From the NCBI GenBank assembly GCA_031181145.1, contig JAPSLB010000001.1:234486-298485 (forward strand): a stretch of DNA of 64,000 bases, read 5' to 3'. The stretch's first letter is position 1. Each line of letters begins with the position of its first letter. The notes beneath the pieces are model-generated. The model made no database searches. It was not told the origin of the DNA and was given only the letters and a program-made list of their open reading frames with translations. This document shows positions 34,640-42,757 of this stretch, in pieces. A program made the translations under genes and the position numbers. Source of the stretch: Microvirga sp. Lineage in GTDB: Bacteria; Pseudomonadota; Alphaproteobacteria; Rhizobiales; Beijerinckiaceae.

Positions 34640-35725
34640 GTGACGACGCAATCGACCATCCTCCTGACCGGAACCGGCGCCTTCGCGGCCCGCATCCTGT
34701 TCGACATCGCGGCCACGGCGAGGGCTCCCACCTGTGTGGTTCTCGCGGGCCGCAATCGTGAGCGCCTGCAATGGCTGAACGTAGCGGCAGGCGCAAGAGC
34801 CGCGATCTTCAACACGCCAGTGACCGTTATTGCGCGTGAGGTCGATCTTTTTGCTGAGGATGCTGCCACCAGACTGCTCGAAGAGACGAAGCCGTCTGTA
34901 GTCGTGCAGGCGGCTTCCGTGCAGACGTCGTCCGTAATCGCAGGATCGGGCAATGCCTGGAGCAGGCTTGTTGCAGAGGGCGGGTTGAGCGCGACCGCGG
35001 TCTTCCAGGCGGTTCTCAGCGCCCGCGTGGCGGCAGCCATGACGCGCCTCGGAAGAACCATCCCGCTGATCAATTGCAGCTTCCCAGACGTGGTGAATGG
35101 ATTGATCAAGGCACTCGGCCATCGGGTCCTGTGCGGCATGGGCAATGTCGCGATCCTGTCCAGTGTCTTCGCCGCCGACCGCGATCTGATGGAGAGAGGC
35201 CGCATCAAGGTTCTGGCCCATTATCAGCACCTCGGAGCATGGCGCCGCCCAGCCGAAACGCGTTCCGGATCGGCGCCGAGGGTCTGGATCGACAATGAAG
35301 AGGTCGGTGATGTGTTCGGCACATTTGCTTATGTGAAGCTGACGCCGGAACCTGTCATCGACATCTCTGGGGCGAGCGGCGTGCCGATGATCCTCGCCCT
35401 CGCGGAAGGCCGCTCATGGACCGGCCATGTTCCCGGCCCTTACGGCATGCCGGGGGGCTATCCGGTGCAGCTTACCGACGGGGCATTATCGCTCAACCTG
35501 CCGCCGTCCGTCTCGCAGGAGGAGGCCGTGGCGTGGAACGCACGCTTCGAGGAAGAAAGTGGCCTGATCATCGGCGCCGATCGGCGGGCGCGTTACACGG
35601 GTATTCTGCGCGAGCGCCTGGCTCAGCATTCCCCCGTCCTGGCTGAGGGCTTCGATGTGGCGGATCTCGAAGAGGTCCACCGCTCGATGCAGGAGCTACG
35701 CATAAAGCTGCAGCAGCAAGGTTAA
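34640..35725 (+). CDS. Saccharopine-dehydrogenase-like NAD(P)-binding protein
   Basis: About 361 residues from a GTG at 34640 with AAAGGAAAC upstream, one base after the synthetase stop. The N-terminus is a Rossmann fold with TILLTGTGAFAARILFDIA and, after a beta-alpha unit, VVLAGRNRERLQWL. This is the layout of saccharopine dehydrogenase and related opine-forming/cleaving oxidoreductases. Later blocks (PLINCSFPDVVNGLIKALGH; GVPMILALAEG) resemble hypothetical members found beside amino-acid catabolic genes. It could reduce or oxidise an imine or a C-N linked dicarboxylate, which would suit an opine-like pathway. The specific reaction is not known. Confidence 0.75.
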   Translation: MTTQSTILLTGTGAFAARILFDIAATARAPTCVVLAGRNRERLQWLNVAAGARAAIFNTPVTVIAREVDLFAEDAATRLLEETKPSVVVQAASVQTSSVIAGSGNAWSRLVAEGGLSATAVFQAVLSARVAAAMTRLGRTIPLINCSFPDVVNGLIKALGHRVLCGMGNVAILSSVFAADRDLMERGRIKVLAHYQHLGAWRRPAETRSGSAPRVWIDNEEVGDVFGTFAYVKLTPEPVIDISGASGVPMILALAEGRSWTGHVPGPYGMPGGYPVQLTDGALSLNLPPSVSQEEAVAWNARFEEESGLIIGADRRARYTGILRERLAQHSPVLAEGFDVADLEEVHRSMQELRIKLQQQG

Positions 35726-35738
35726 ACCCCGCCTCCCG

Positions 35739-35764
35739 CTGCGCGCGGCCAGCGTCGCGCGCAG
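35739..35764. terminator. Hairpin between convergent units
   Basis: A perfect 9-bp stem CTGCGCGCG/CGCGCGCAG with an 8-base loop lies just after the plus operon stop at 35725 and 80 bases from the end of the convergent MarR gene. No T-run follows on either strand, so intrinsic termination is uncertain. Confidence 0.45.
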
Positions 35765-35845
35765 TATTCAACCCTTCTATGCAAGCGCCTGTCTCTGGTG
35801 GGGGGCGTACGAGGCCGCACGCCGGTCTGCGGACTGGCCAAGCAT

Positions 35846-36379
35846 CTACTTCAGCATCATTCGTCCTAGCGCGAACGCTACGACGCGCTGCTCCTCCTTT
35901 GATAGTGTCGCCACAAGCCTTCGCTCGGTTTCCGCATGGTCCCGCATCGCGGGTTCGACCAGCCGTCGTCCTTGCTCTGTTAACTCGACGATGACCCCCC
36001 GCCCATCCATGTCGTCGGCCATGCGGCGAATATAGCCTGCCTTCTCCAGCTTGCGCAGCAGGTTCGACAGTCCACCTGAGGTCAGGATAAGCGAGTCAAG
36101 TAACTGCTTCGGCGACATCTGGTACGGCGCACCTTCGACCCGAAGCGTCGCCAGCACAGCGAATGCCGGATACTTTAGCCGATGCTTTGCGAGGGTCCGG
36201 TTGATCGCGGTCATGAAGATCTCGTGCAGATGCAGCAGGCGGCCAACGACAGCCTTGCCGGAGCAATCCACGTCCGGAAACTCTCGACGCCACCGCTGCA
36301 TGCCAGAACCAATGCGGTCCCTCTCCACCAATACAGTAGCCTCTTCAGCCTTAGTTTGTCGCAGCGCACCATTGCGCAT
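35846..36379 (-). CDS. MarR-family transcriptional regulator
   Basis: About 177 residues from the ATG at 36379, chosen because GGAGG lies 6 bases before it; the open frame reaches 36487. The winged helix spans roughly residues 50-125: LKYPAFAVLATLRVEG, then QLLDSLILTSGGLSNLLRKL, then GYIRRMADDMDGRGVIVELT with the wing Asp-x-Arg motif (DMDGRG). Helical ends (LLHLHEIFMTAINRTL and RRLVATLSKEEQRVV) make the dimer interface. It is divergent from the third importer operon with palindromes in the spacer, so it probably represses it. The ligand is unknown. Confidence 0.92.
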   Translation of the reverse strand: MRNGALRQTKAEEATVLVERDRIGSGMQRWRREFPDVDCSGKAVVGRLLHLHEIFMTAINRTLAKHRLKYPAFAVLATLRVEGAPYQMSPKQLLDSLILTSGGLSNLLRKLEKAGYIRRMADDMDGRGVIVELTEQGRRLVEPAMRDHAETERRLVATLSKEEQRVVAFALGRMMLK

Positions 36380-36453
36380 GTCCATCCTCCAGATCGAGCC
36401 TCTCCAGCCGATAGGTGCGCTGCAAAGCGGGCCATCGGTCGCCGAAGGCATAC

Positions 36454-36484
36454 AAGATATCTTCTTATTATCTTTCTTGAAAGA
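36454..36484. promoter_or_regulatory. Two palindromes in the MarR/importer spacer
   Basis: AAGATATCTT (36454-36463) and TCTTTC-TT-GAAAGA (36471-36484) lie in an AT-rich part of the divergent spacer, about 75 bases from the MarR start and 110 from the importer start. MarR proteins bind such 14-20 bp AT-rich palindromes. Candidate operator by position only. Confidence 0.5.
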
Positions 36485-36594
36485 CAAGTCGACCCGTGCA
36501 ATGCTCCTTTCCGAGGGGCAGGCGGAAGCTCTGCCTTCGCGGGCGGGCCAGGGAACGCTGGCTCCTGCTCGGCAACCAGATGGGAGCTGAAACC

Positions 36595-37617
36595 ATGAGC
36601 CATTGTCTTCGCTACACGACGGCCGCCCTTCTCACTGCCGGCCTATCCGTCATCGCCCAAGCCGAGGAGTTGGTGGTAGGGGCGTTCGGAGGTTCCTTCG
36701 CCGACAACGTCAAGGCTTGCCACGTCGCGGCCTTCGAGAAAGCCACGGGCGCGACCGTGTCGCTTAAACTCGGCAACTCCTCGCAATTCGCTGCCGCGCT
36801 CCGGGCAACCGGCGGCAAGTCGGACATGGACATCGCCTACATCGACAATTCGCTGGCGGCCCAAACCCACGGCGAGAACCTCAACGAGCGGATCGACCGT
36901 ACGAAGCTGAAGAACGCCGGTGATATCATTCCCACCGCTTGGGGTGAGGATGACAGCTACGTCGTCGCCATGGTCAGCGCGACAGCGCTTGTCTACAATC
37001 CCAAACTAGTCAAGACGCCGCCAACCTCCTGGCTCGATATCGCGGACCCAGCCTATGCCGGCAAATACGCTATCGGCGACATCAGTGGCACTGCTGGCCT
37101 GCACTATTTCCTTGCCTTGAACAAGCTCGAAGGCGGTACGCTGGAGAACGTCGATCCCGGCATCGAGGCCATCAAGCCCATCGCTAAGGGGGCGGCAGTG
37201 CTCTACACTCAGGCGGATCAGTTGATCTCGCTGTTCGAGCGGGAGGAGATCGCCATTGCACCGTGGTACCCGGATCGTGCCGGCGTCGCCATGGACAAGG
37301 GACTTTCGCTCGCTGTCGCCTACCCTAAGGAAGGTGCCGTGGGCATTCTGCCGGCCGTGATCATCCCCAAGGGCACCACGAAGTCGGAATTGGCGCACAA
37401 GTTCCTCGATCAAATCCTTTCGGCTGAGGGACAGGCCTGTTTCTCCGAACGCGCCTATATCGGGTCGGTCAACACCAAGGTTCAACTCTCCGACAGGCTC
37501 AAGGAAATTGTGCCCTATGGAGAAACGCTCGATAAGGCTTGGTTTGTCGATCCCAAAGTTATTGCCAAGAACTCCCCCACTTGGACGCGCCGCTGGCAGC
37601 GTGAGGTGGCGCGCTGA
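36595..37617 (+). CDS. Polyamine-type ABC substrate-binding protein
   Basis: About 340 residues from the ATG at 36595 (GGGAG upstream). The Sec signal HCLRYTTAALLTAGLSVIAQ ends at AQAEE. Mature landmarks of the PotD/AfuA group are LVVGAFGGSFADNVKACH, GKSDMDIAYIDNSLAAQ, AWGEDDSYVVAMVSATALVY, PPTSWLDIADPAYAGKYAIG and GILPAVIIPKGTTKSELAHK. It should hand its ligand to the two permeases encoded downstream. A Tyr/Trp-rich pocket (Tyr in IAYID, Trp in APWYPD) fits an amine or amino acid ligand, but that is inference. Confidence 0.93.
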   Translation: MSHCLRYTTAALLTAGLSVIAQAEELVVGAFGGSFADNVKACHVAAFEKATGATVSLKLGNSSQFAAALRATGGKSDMDIAYIDNSLAAQTHGENLNERIDRTKLKNAGDIIPTAWGEDDSYVVAMVSATALVYNPKLVKTPPTSWLDIADPAYAGKYAIGDISGTAGLHYFLALNKLEGGTLENVDPGIEAIKPIAKGAAVLYTQADQLISLFEREEIAIAPWYPDRAGVAMDKGLSLAVAYPKEGAVGILPAVIIPKGTTKSELAHKFLDQILSAEGQACFSERAYIGSVNTKVQLSDRLKEIVPYGETLDKAWFVDPKVIAKNSPTWTRRWQREVAR

Positions 37618-37645
37618 GTTGGCAGTCTAAATGGTGGGAACTTCT

Positions 37646-38728
37646 ATGAGCGCGCTGAGCTTCGAGCAGCTGGGCAAGTCGTACGGGGATGTCGCGGTCG
37701 TCAACGACATCTCCCTGACGATCAGAGAAGGCGAGTTTGTCTCGCTGCTCGGGCCGTCCGGCTGCGGAAAGACAACGATCCTGAGGATGGTTGCAGGACT
37801 GGTTCAGCCAAGCCGCGGCCGTATCCTCATCGGCAGCGACGATGTCACCGCCCTCCCGCCGAATAAGCGTGGGCTGGGTCTTGTTTTCCAGTCCTACGCA
37901 CTGTTCCCGCATCTCACCGTGTACGAGAATGTCGCCTTTGGCCTGCGCCGGCGCAAGGTGGCCGGCGCAGGACTCGACAAGCGCGTGAAGGAAGCGCTCG
38001 CGATGGTCCGCCTCGCGGATTTTGGGCAGCGCTATCCGCGTCAGCTTTCTGGTGGTCAGCAGCAGCGTGTCGCTATTGCGAGAGCCCTTGCGCCTCGGCC
38101 TCGGGTACTGCTGTTCGACGAGCCTCTCTCCAACCTCGATGCGCAACTTCGCGACGAGATGCAAATTGAGCTCAAGCGCCTGCAGCGTGGGCTCGGCATC
38201 ACCACACTCTTCGTAACCCATGACCAGGGCGAGGCGCTGTCAATGTCCGACCGTGTCGGGGTAATGGCGAAGGGAGTCATGCAGCAATTTGCAACGCCGG
38301 AGGACATCTATCACCGGCCCGCGACCGGCTTCGTGGCCAGCTTCATCGGCAAGCCGAACCGGGTTTCCGGCATCGTCGTCTCTCGTGCGGGAAAGGGCGG
38401 CGTGGTGCGCTTGGGCAACGCCATTGAGTTACCTGCAGCCTCCCTCGACCAGCCAGCGGGCACAAGGGTCGATATCATTATTCGCCAGGAAGCAGTTCGG
38501 CTTCTGAGTGACAGGAGCGAACCTGGCGGTCTTCAGGGCACCATTGCACTTCGCTCTTTCAGCGGTTCACGGGTCCAATATGTCGTGCGACTCGCGGGAG
38601 GAGTGGAGCTCGTTGCCGAGACGGCGTCGCATGGGCCGAATGCTGCGCTCGCACCGGAGACGCCAGTCGTGCTCTCCGTCGATGCTGATTCGGTCTTTAC
38701 CATGCCATCCGAGGGTGCCGGCGCATGA
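37646..38728 (+). CDS. PotA-like ABC importer ATPase
   Basis: About 360 residues from the ATG at 37646, with GGTGGGAAC before it; an ATG at 37631 is an alternative. Walker A is GPSGCGKTTILRM, the Q-loop VFQSYALFPHLTV, the signature LSGGQQQRVAIAR, Walker B VLLFDEPLSNLD and the H-loop THDQGEAL. The C-terminal TOBE domain (RVDIIIRQEAVRLL) is typical. The stop overlaps the next permease start by ATGA. It powers the separate PotB/PotC-type pair, unlike the fused permease of the preceding island. Confidence 0.95.
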   Translation: MSALSFEQLGKSYGDVAVVNDISLTIREGEFVSLLGPSGCGKTTILRMVAGLVQPSRGRILIGSDDVTALPPNKRGLGLVFQSYALFPHLTVYENVAFGLRRRKVAGAGLDKRVKEALAMVRLADFGQRYPRQLSGGQQQRVAIARALAPRPRVLLFDEPLSNLDAQLRDEMQIELKRLQRGLGITTLFVTHDQGEALSMSDRVGVMAKGVMQQFATPEDIYHRPATGFVASFIGKPNRVSGIVVSRAGKGGVVRLGNAIELPAASLDQPAGTRVDIIIRQEAVRLLSDRSEPGGLQGTIALRSFSGSRVQYVVRLAGGVELVAETASHGPNAALAPETPVVLSVDADSVFTMPSEGAGA

Positions 38729-39576
38729 TGTCCGTCCGGCGTGGCCTGATGCTGATCGCGCCGCTGGCGCTGGTGCTCGCAGCTTTTTTCCTCGTCCCTG
38801 TGCTGATGCTGCTCCCGACCAGCTTCAGCGAGTATATGCCAGGTTCAGGTCTGGCGAAGGGCGTCTGGACACTGGAAAACTACACGCGCATCGTCACTGA
38901 CGAGTATTACCGCGAGGTGGTCTTGCGGACGCTCGGCCTCGGTCTTTCCGTGACCCTCGTCTGCCTCGTGTTGGGCTACCCTCTGGCATTCCTCATCGCC
39001 CGTGGACCGGAACGCTGGCGTTTGCCGCTGATCCTGCTGGTGATCTTTCCGATGATGCTGAACCTCGTGGTCCGGTCCTTTGGCTGGATAGCGCTTCTGG
39101 CCAATCGCGGCCTGGTTAACAATCTGCTGATCCAGATGGGACTGATCTCGGCACCAATCAAGCTGATGTTCAACCTGACCGGGCTGATGATCGGGATGAC
39201 GCATATCTATCTACCCTTCATGGTCCTGATGCTGGTTGCAGCCATCCGTAACGTGCCGCGCGACGTCGAAGCAGCGGCCGCAACGTTGGGGTCAAGTCGG
39301 CTCCACGTCTTCACCTCAGTGACACTACCGCTATCTGCCCCCGGCATTCTGGCCGGCTCGATTCTTGTGTTTGTGCTGACCATCAGTGCTCTTGTGACGC
39401 CGCGCATGCTGGGTGGACCGACCTACAGGGTGATGGCAACGCTGATCTACGACGAATACATGCAGCTTCTCGATTGGCCGAGCGGATCGGCACTGTCCTT
39501 TGCGTTGACGATCATGGCCATTGGCATCATCTGGCTATCGAGCCGGCTGACCAAACGATGGGCAGGCATGGCATGA
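38725..39576 (+). CDS. PotB-type ABC permease
   Basis: A 283-residue permease. It has an N-terminal anchor (LMLIAPLALVLAAFFLVPVL), the FSEYMPGSGLAKGVWTLENY periplasmic segment, PERWRLPLILLVIFPMMLNL, and the EAA loop DVEAAAATLGSSRLHVFTSV with its conserved Gly. About six helices are apparent. Both ends overlap neighbours by 4 bases, so it is tightly coupled in the operon. Confidence 0.95.
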   Translation: MMSVRRGLMLIAPLALVLAAFFLVPVLMLLPTSFSEYMPGSGLAKGVWTLENYTRIVTDEYYREVVLRTLGLGLSVTLVCLVLGYPLAFLIARGPERWRLPLILLVIFPMMLNLVVRSFGWIALLANRGLVNNLLIQMGLISAPIKLMFNLTGLMIGMTHIYLPFMVLMLVAAIRNVPRDVEAAAATLGSSRLHVFTSVTLPLSAPGILAGSILVFVLTISALVTPRMLGGPTYRVMATLIYDEYMQLLDWPSGSALSFALTIMAIGIIWLSSRLTKRWAGMA

Positions 39577-40370
39577 GCCCAGACCGTGAAACCCATCCTG
39601 GCCTTGGCGTGACGATCGCAGCCTTTGCCGTAATCGTCTTTCTGCAGGTTCCGGTGATCGTGGTGGTGCTGGCGGCGTTCTCCACAACGTCCTACCTGAC
39701 GATCCCACCGCAAGGTTTGACGTTGTCCTGGTTCGGAAAAGTGCTGAGTGACCCGACCTATCTCTCGGCTATCCGGATGAGCCTGATCCTGGCCTTTGGC
39801 TCGACTGCAATCTCGCTGGCACTGGGTGTGGCGTCAGCTTACGCCTTGTTCCGGAGATCGGTGCCGGGCTCGGAAGCGATCATCTCCTTCTTGATGGCGC
39901 CGCTGGTTCTGCCAGCAGTCGTCATTGGTGTCGCGCTGCTGCAGTTCTACAGCCTAACGGGACTGCGCGGCAGCCTGATCGGCCTTCTCCTCGCCCATGT
40001 GGTGATCACGGTTCCGTACATCGTGCGTTCGGCGCTCGCGAGCCTGAGCGGGCTCGACCTTGCGGTCGAGGAGGCCGCACGCGTGCTTGGGGCCACGGGC
40101 TTTGAGGCTTTCCGCCTGGTAACTCTTCCGCTCATTCGGCCGGGCCTCGTGGCCGGGGCCCTCTTCGCCTTCATCACCTCACTCGACAATGTTCCCGTGA
40201 CGATCTTCCTGATCGGTGCCAACCAGACGACCTTACCAGTTTTGATCTTTTCGTCGGTTGAAATGGGCGTCGATCCGAGTGTCGCTGCCATCTCGACACT
40301 GCTCATTGTCGCAACCGGAATCATTCTCCTGCTGGCGGAACGTCGCGCCGGCTTTCATCGCTTCGTCTGA
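39573..40370 (+). CDS. PotC-type ABC permease
   Basis: About 265 residues from the ATG at 39573, which overlaps the previous stop. It has the N-terminal helix TIAAFAVIVFLQVPVIVVVL, the PotC-type FSTTSYLTIPPQGLTLSWFG segment, and the EAA loop EEAARVLGATGFEAFRLVTL. The open frame back to 39474 is inside the PotB gene. It is the second pore subunit of this importer. Confidence 0.95.
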   Translation: MSPDRETHPGLGVTIAAFAVIVFLQVPVIVVVLAAFSTTSYLTIPPQGLTLSWFGKVLSDPTYLSAIRMSLILAFGSTAISLALGVASAYALFRRSVPGSEAIISFLMAPLVLPAVVIGVALLQFYSLTGLRGSLIGLLLAHVVITVPYIVRSALASLSGLDLAVEEAARVLGATGFEAFRLVTLPLIRPGLVAGALFAFITSLDNVPVTIFLIGANQTTLPVLIFSSVEMGVDPSVAAISTLLIVATGIILLLAERRAGFHRFV

Positions 40371-40384
40371 AACGAGCTCACGCT

Positions 40385-41218
40385 ATGCCGCTGACCAGCA
40401 AGGGTTTTCCGCTCTTCCTCACCTTCGATCTCGACGCTGAGACCATGTGGACGGCCCGCGATCCCGCCTATGCCAATCGTCCCATCCTGATGTCTCAGGG
40501 GGCTTATGGCTGGAAGATCGGGACAGGGCGCATTCTTGATCTCCTCGATCGCTACGGCATCAAGGCGACCTTCTTCGTACCAGGCCTTATCATCGACCAG
40601 CGTGAAGGATTGATCGAGGAGATCCTGAAGCGCGGTCATGAGCTGGCGCATCACAGCTATTCCCACGCATGGATCCTTTCGCTCACGCCCGAGCAGGAGC
40701 GCGAGGAGATGGAGAAGGGCTTTCAATCCATCAAGCGAGTTAGCGGCAAGGCTCCGCGCGGCTGGCGATCGCCGGCGGCAGAGATCAGTCCGATCACCAT
40801 GCCGATGCTCGTCGAGTATGGCTTCGACTACTCGTCCAACTTCTTCGACGACGACTCGCCATACCTGCATGTTGTCGATGGCAAGGAGACGGACATCGTC
40901 GAACTGCCTTTCCGCTGGGTGCTCGATGATGCTCCCTTCTTCCAGTACTCGATCGTTCTGCCCGGCCGCACGATGCAGGCGCCTTCGGCCCTGCTTGAAG
41001 CGTGGCGGAGCGAGTTCGACGTGCTCTACGCCGAAGACCGCATGATGATGATCGGCATGCATCCGCAGATCATTGGCCAACCCTCGCGCATCAAGGTCCT
41101 TGAGGGGCTGATCGAGCATGCTCTGAAGCATCCGAATGTCTGGATCGGCCGCTGCGACGAGATTGTTGACGACATGCGCCCCGGCCTGATGAAGGCGAGG
41201 GCGGAGGAAAGGCAATGA
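40385..41218 (+). CDS. CE4-fold polysaccharide deacetylase-like hydrolase
   Basis: A 277-residue cytosolic protein of the NodB/CE4 fold. The metal/active-site motifs are FDLDAE with Asp15 and Asp17, and HHSYSH with His90 and His94. The later RGWRSPAAEI contains the conserved Arg and Pro. There is no signal peptide, so the target is probably a small imported molecule and not wall polysaccharide. Cytosolic CE4 relatives include PuuE-type allantoinases and HpPgdA-like proteins that cleave cyclic amides or N-acyl groups. An amidase gene lies in the same operon, which fits amide or imide hydrolysis. The substrate is unknown. Confidence 0.85.
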   Translation: MPLTSKGFPLFLTFDLDAETMWTARDPAYANRPILMSQGAYGWKIGTGRILDLLDRYGIKATFFVPGLIIDQREGLIEEILKRGHELAHHSYSHAWILSLTPEQEREEMEKGFQSIKRVSGKAPRGWRSPAAEISPITMPMLVEYGFDYSSNFFDDDSPYLHVVDGKETDIVELPFRWVLDDAPFFQYSIVLPGRTMQAPSALLEAWRSEFDVLYAEDRMMMIGMHPQIIGQPSRIKVLEGLIEHALKHPNVWIGRCDEIVDDMRPGLMKARAEERQ

Positions 41219-41976
41219 GCGGCCTATTGACCCAACGGCGCATCCTGGTCACTGGAGCGGCCAGGGGGATTGGGCTCGCCACGGTCCGACGCTTCGTGGA
41301 TGAGGGAGCAAACGTTGTTGCACTCGACCGGGACGAGGCAGCATTGGCGATGTTGGCACAATCGGCGCCGGATGCCCCTATTCGTGTCATAACGGCCGAT
41401 GTCACCGACAGCACGTCCGTTGCAGCTGCCGTCGCCAATGCCGCGGAGTTACTCGGCGGGCTCGACGGCGTGGTCAATGCGGCTGGGATCGACCTCATCG
41501 CGGAGTTTGAGGCAATGACCCTGGCGGACTGGTCCCGCGTGCTCGCCATCAACCTGACCGGGCCGGTGGTCGTGATGCAGGCCGCTTTTCCCCACCTGCG
41601 CGCGGCGGGGGGCGGCACCATCGTCAATGTGTCCTCGGGAGCCGGGCTGTCGCCGCTGCAGCACCGCACGGCCTACTGCGCGTCCAAGGCTGGCTTACAG
41701 ATGGCCTCGAAGGCCGTGGCCATGGAGGCCGCCGCATTCGGCATTCGGGTCAACACGGTCTGTCCGGGTGCGGTCGAGACGGAGCTGTTTCGATCGAGTA
41801 TCGACCATGAACCCGATCCCCGGGCCGCCTATGAGGCCATACGCGCCCGCTATGCGCTGCAGCGCATCGCCTCGCCCGATGAGATCGCCGCCGCGATCCT
41901 GTGGTTGACAAGCGCGGAATCATCCTATGTCACGGGCACGGCAATTGCGGTTGATGGCGGACGTACCTTCCATTGA
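41215..41976 (+). CDS. Short-chain dehydrogenase/reductase
   Basis: A 253-residue classical SDR. The cofactor motif TGAARGIG is at 13-20, NNAG-equivalent VNAAG at 87-91, catalytic Ser141, Tyr154 and Lys158 in YCASK. The acidic residue after beta-2 (ALDRDE) favours NAD over NADP. It overlaps the deacetylase stop by ATGA. It likely oxidises or reduces an alcohol/keto group in the same pathway. Confidence 0.93.
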   Translation: MSGLLTQRRILVTGAARGIGLATVRRFVDEGANVVALDRDEAALAMLAQSAPDAPIRVITADVTDSTSVAAAVANAAELLGGLDGVVNAAGIDLIAEFEAMTLADWSRVLAINLTGPVVVMQAAFPHLRAAGGGTIVNVSSGAGLSPLQHRTAYCASKAGLQMASKAVAMEAAAFGIRVNTVCPGAVETELFRSSIDHEPDPRAAYEAIRARYALQRIASPDEIAAAILWLTSAESSYVTGTAIAVDGGRTFH

Positions 41977-41986
41977 GGAGTCTGTG

Positions 41987-42745
41987 ATGAGCGAAAGCCA
42001 AGTCCGCTTTTCCGGGAAGACGATCGCCATCACCGGCGGTGCCTATGGGATCGGAGCGGCCACCGCTCGGCGCTTTCTCGCCGAGGGTGGGCGCGTCGCC
42101 GTCATTGACCGTGAGGGTGACGGCTTCGACGAGTACCGGAATGGCTTTCCGGTGGACCGCCTGATGGTCATGGTCGGCGACTGTACCGACGCAAGCATCC
42201 TTGCCGATTTCCACGCCCGTACCGTGGCAGCCTTCGGGCCTGTCGATATCCTGTTCAACAATGTCGGCCAGAGCGGCCGAGAGCGGGCGGCACTTTTTCA
42301 TGAATCCGAGGAAGACGTGTGGCGCTTCGTGCTCGAGGTATCGCTCTTGACCACCATGCGCCTGTCGCGGCTCGTTGTGCCGGCCATGCGCGAGCGCGGC
42401 GGACGGATTGTCAACATGTCCAGCGACGCGGCCCTTGTGGGAGACGCCGGCCTCACCGACTATGCCGCCGCCAAGATGGGGATCGTCGGCTTTACACGAT
42501 CGCTGGCCCGCGAACTTGCGCCGTTCGGTGTGACGGTCAACGCAGTCGCGCCCGGCGCCATTCGTACCCGGGCTCACGACCGTCTGACGCCCGCCGTCAT
42601 CGAAAAGATCAAAGCCACGACGCCGGCCGGATACATCGCCGAGCCGGAGGATGTGGCTGGCTGTGTCGCCTTCCTGGCAAGCGATGATGCCCGGTATGTC
42701 ACTGGACAGACCCTCCTGATCGATGGCGGCCGTTGGATGATCTGA
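41987..42745 (+). CDS. Short-chain dehydrogenase/reductase
   Basis: About 252 residues from the ATG at 41987, with GAGGAG 5-10 bases before it. The cofactor motif is TGGAYGIG (16-23), NNVGQSG (~91-97), catalytic Tyr159 and Lys163 in YAAAK. VIDREG after beta-2 suggests NAD. It is a second, only distantly similar SDR next to the first, so the two probably act on different steps or enantiomers. An open frame back to 41927 lies in the first SDR gene. Confidence 0.92.
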   Translation: MSESQVRFSGKTIAITGGAYGIGAATARRFLAEGGRVAVIDREGDGFDEYRNGFPVDRLMVMVGDCTDASILADFHARTVAAFGPVDILFNNVGQSGRERAALFHESEEDVWRFVLEVSLLTTMRLSRLVVPAMRERGGRIVNMSSDAALVGDAGLTDYAAAKMGIVGFTRSLARELAPFGVTVNAVAPGAIRTRAHDRLTPAVIEKIKATTPAGYIAEPEDVAGCVAFLASDDARYVTGQTLLIDGGRWMI

Positions 42746-42757
42746 TAGGAAGCTCCC

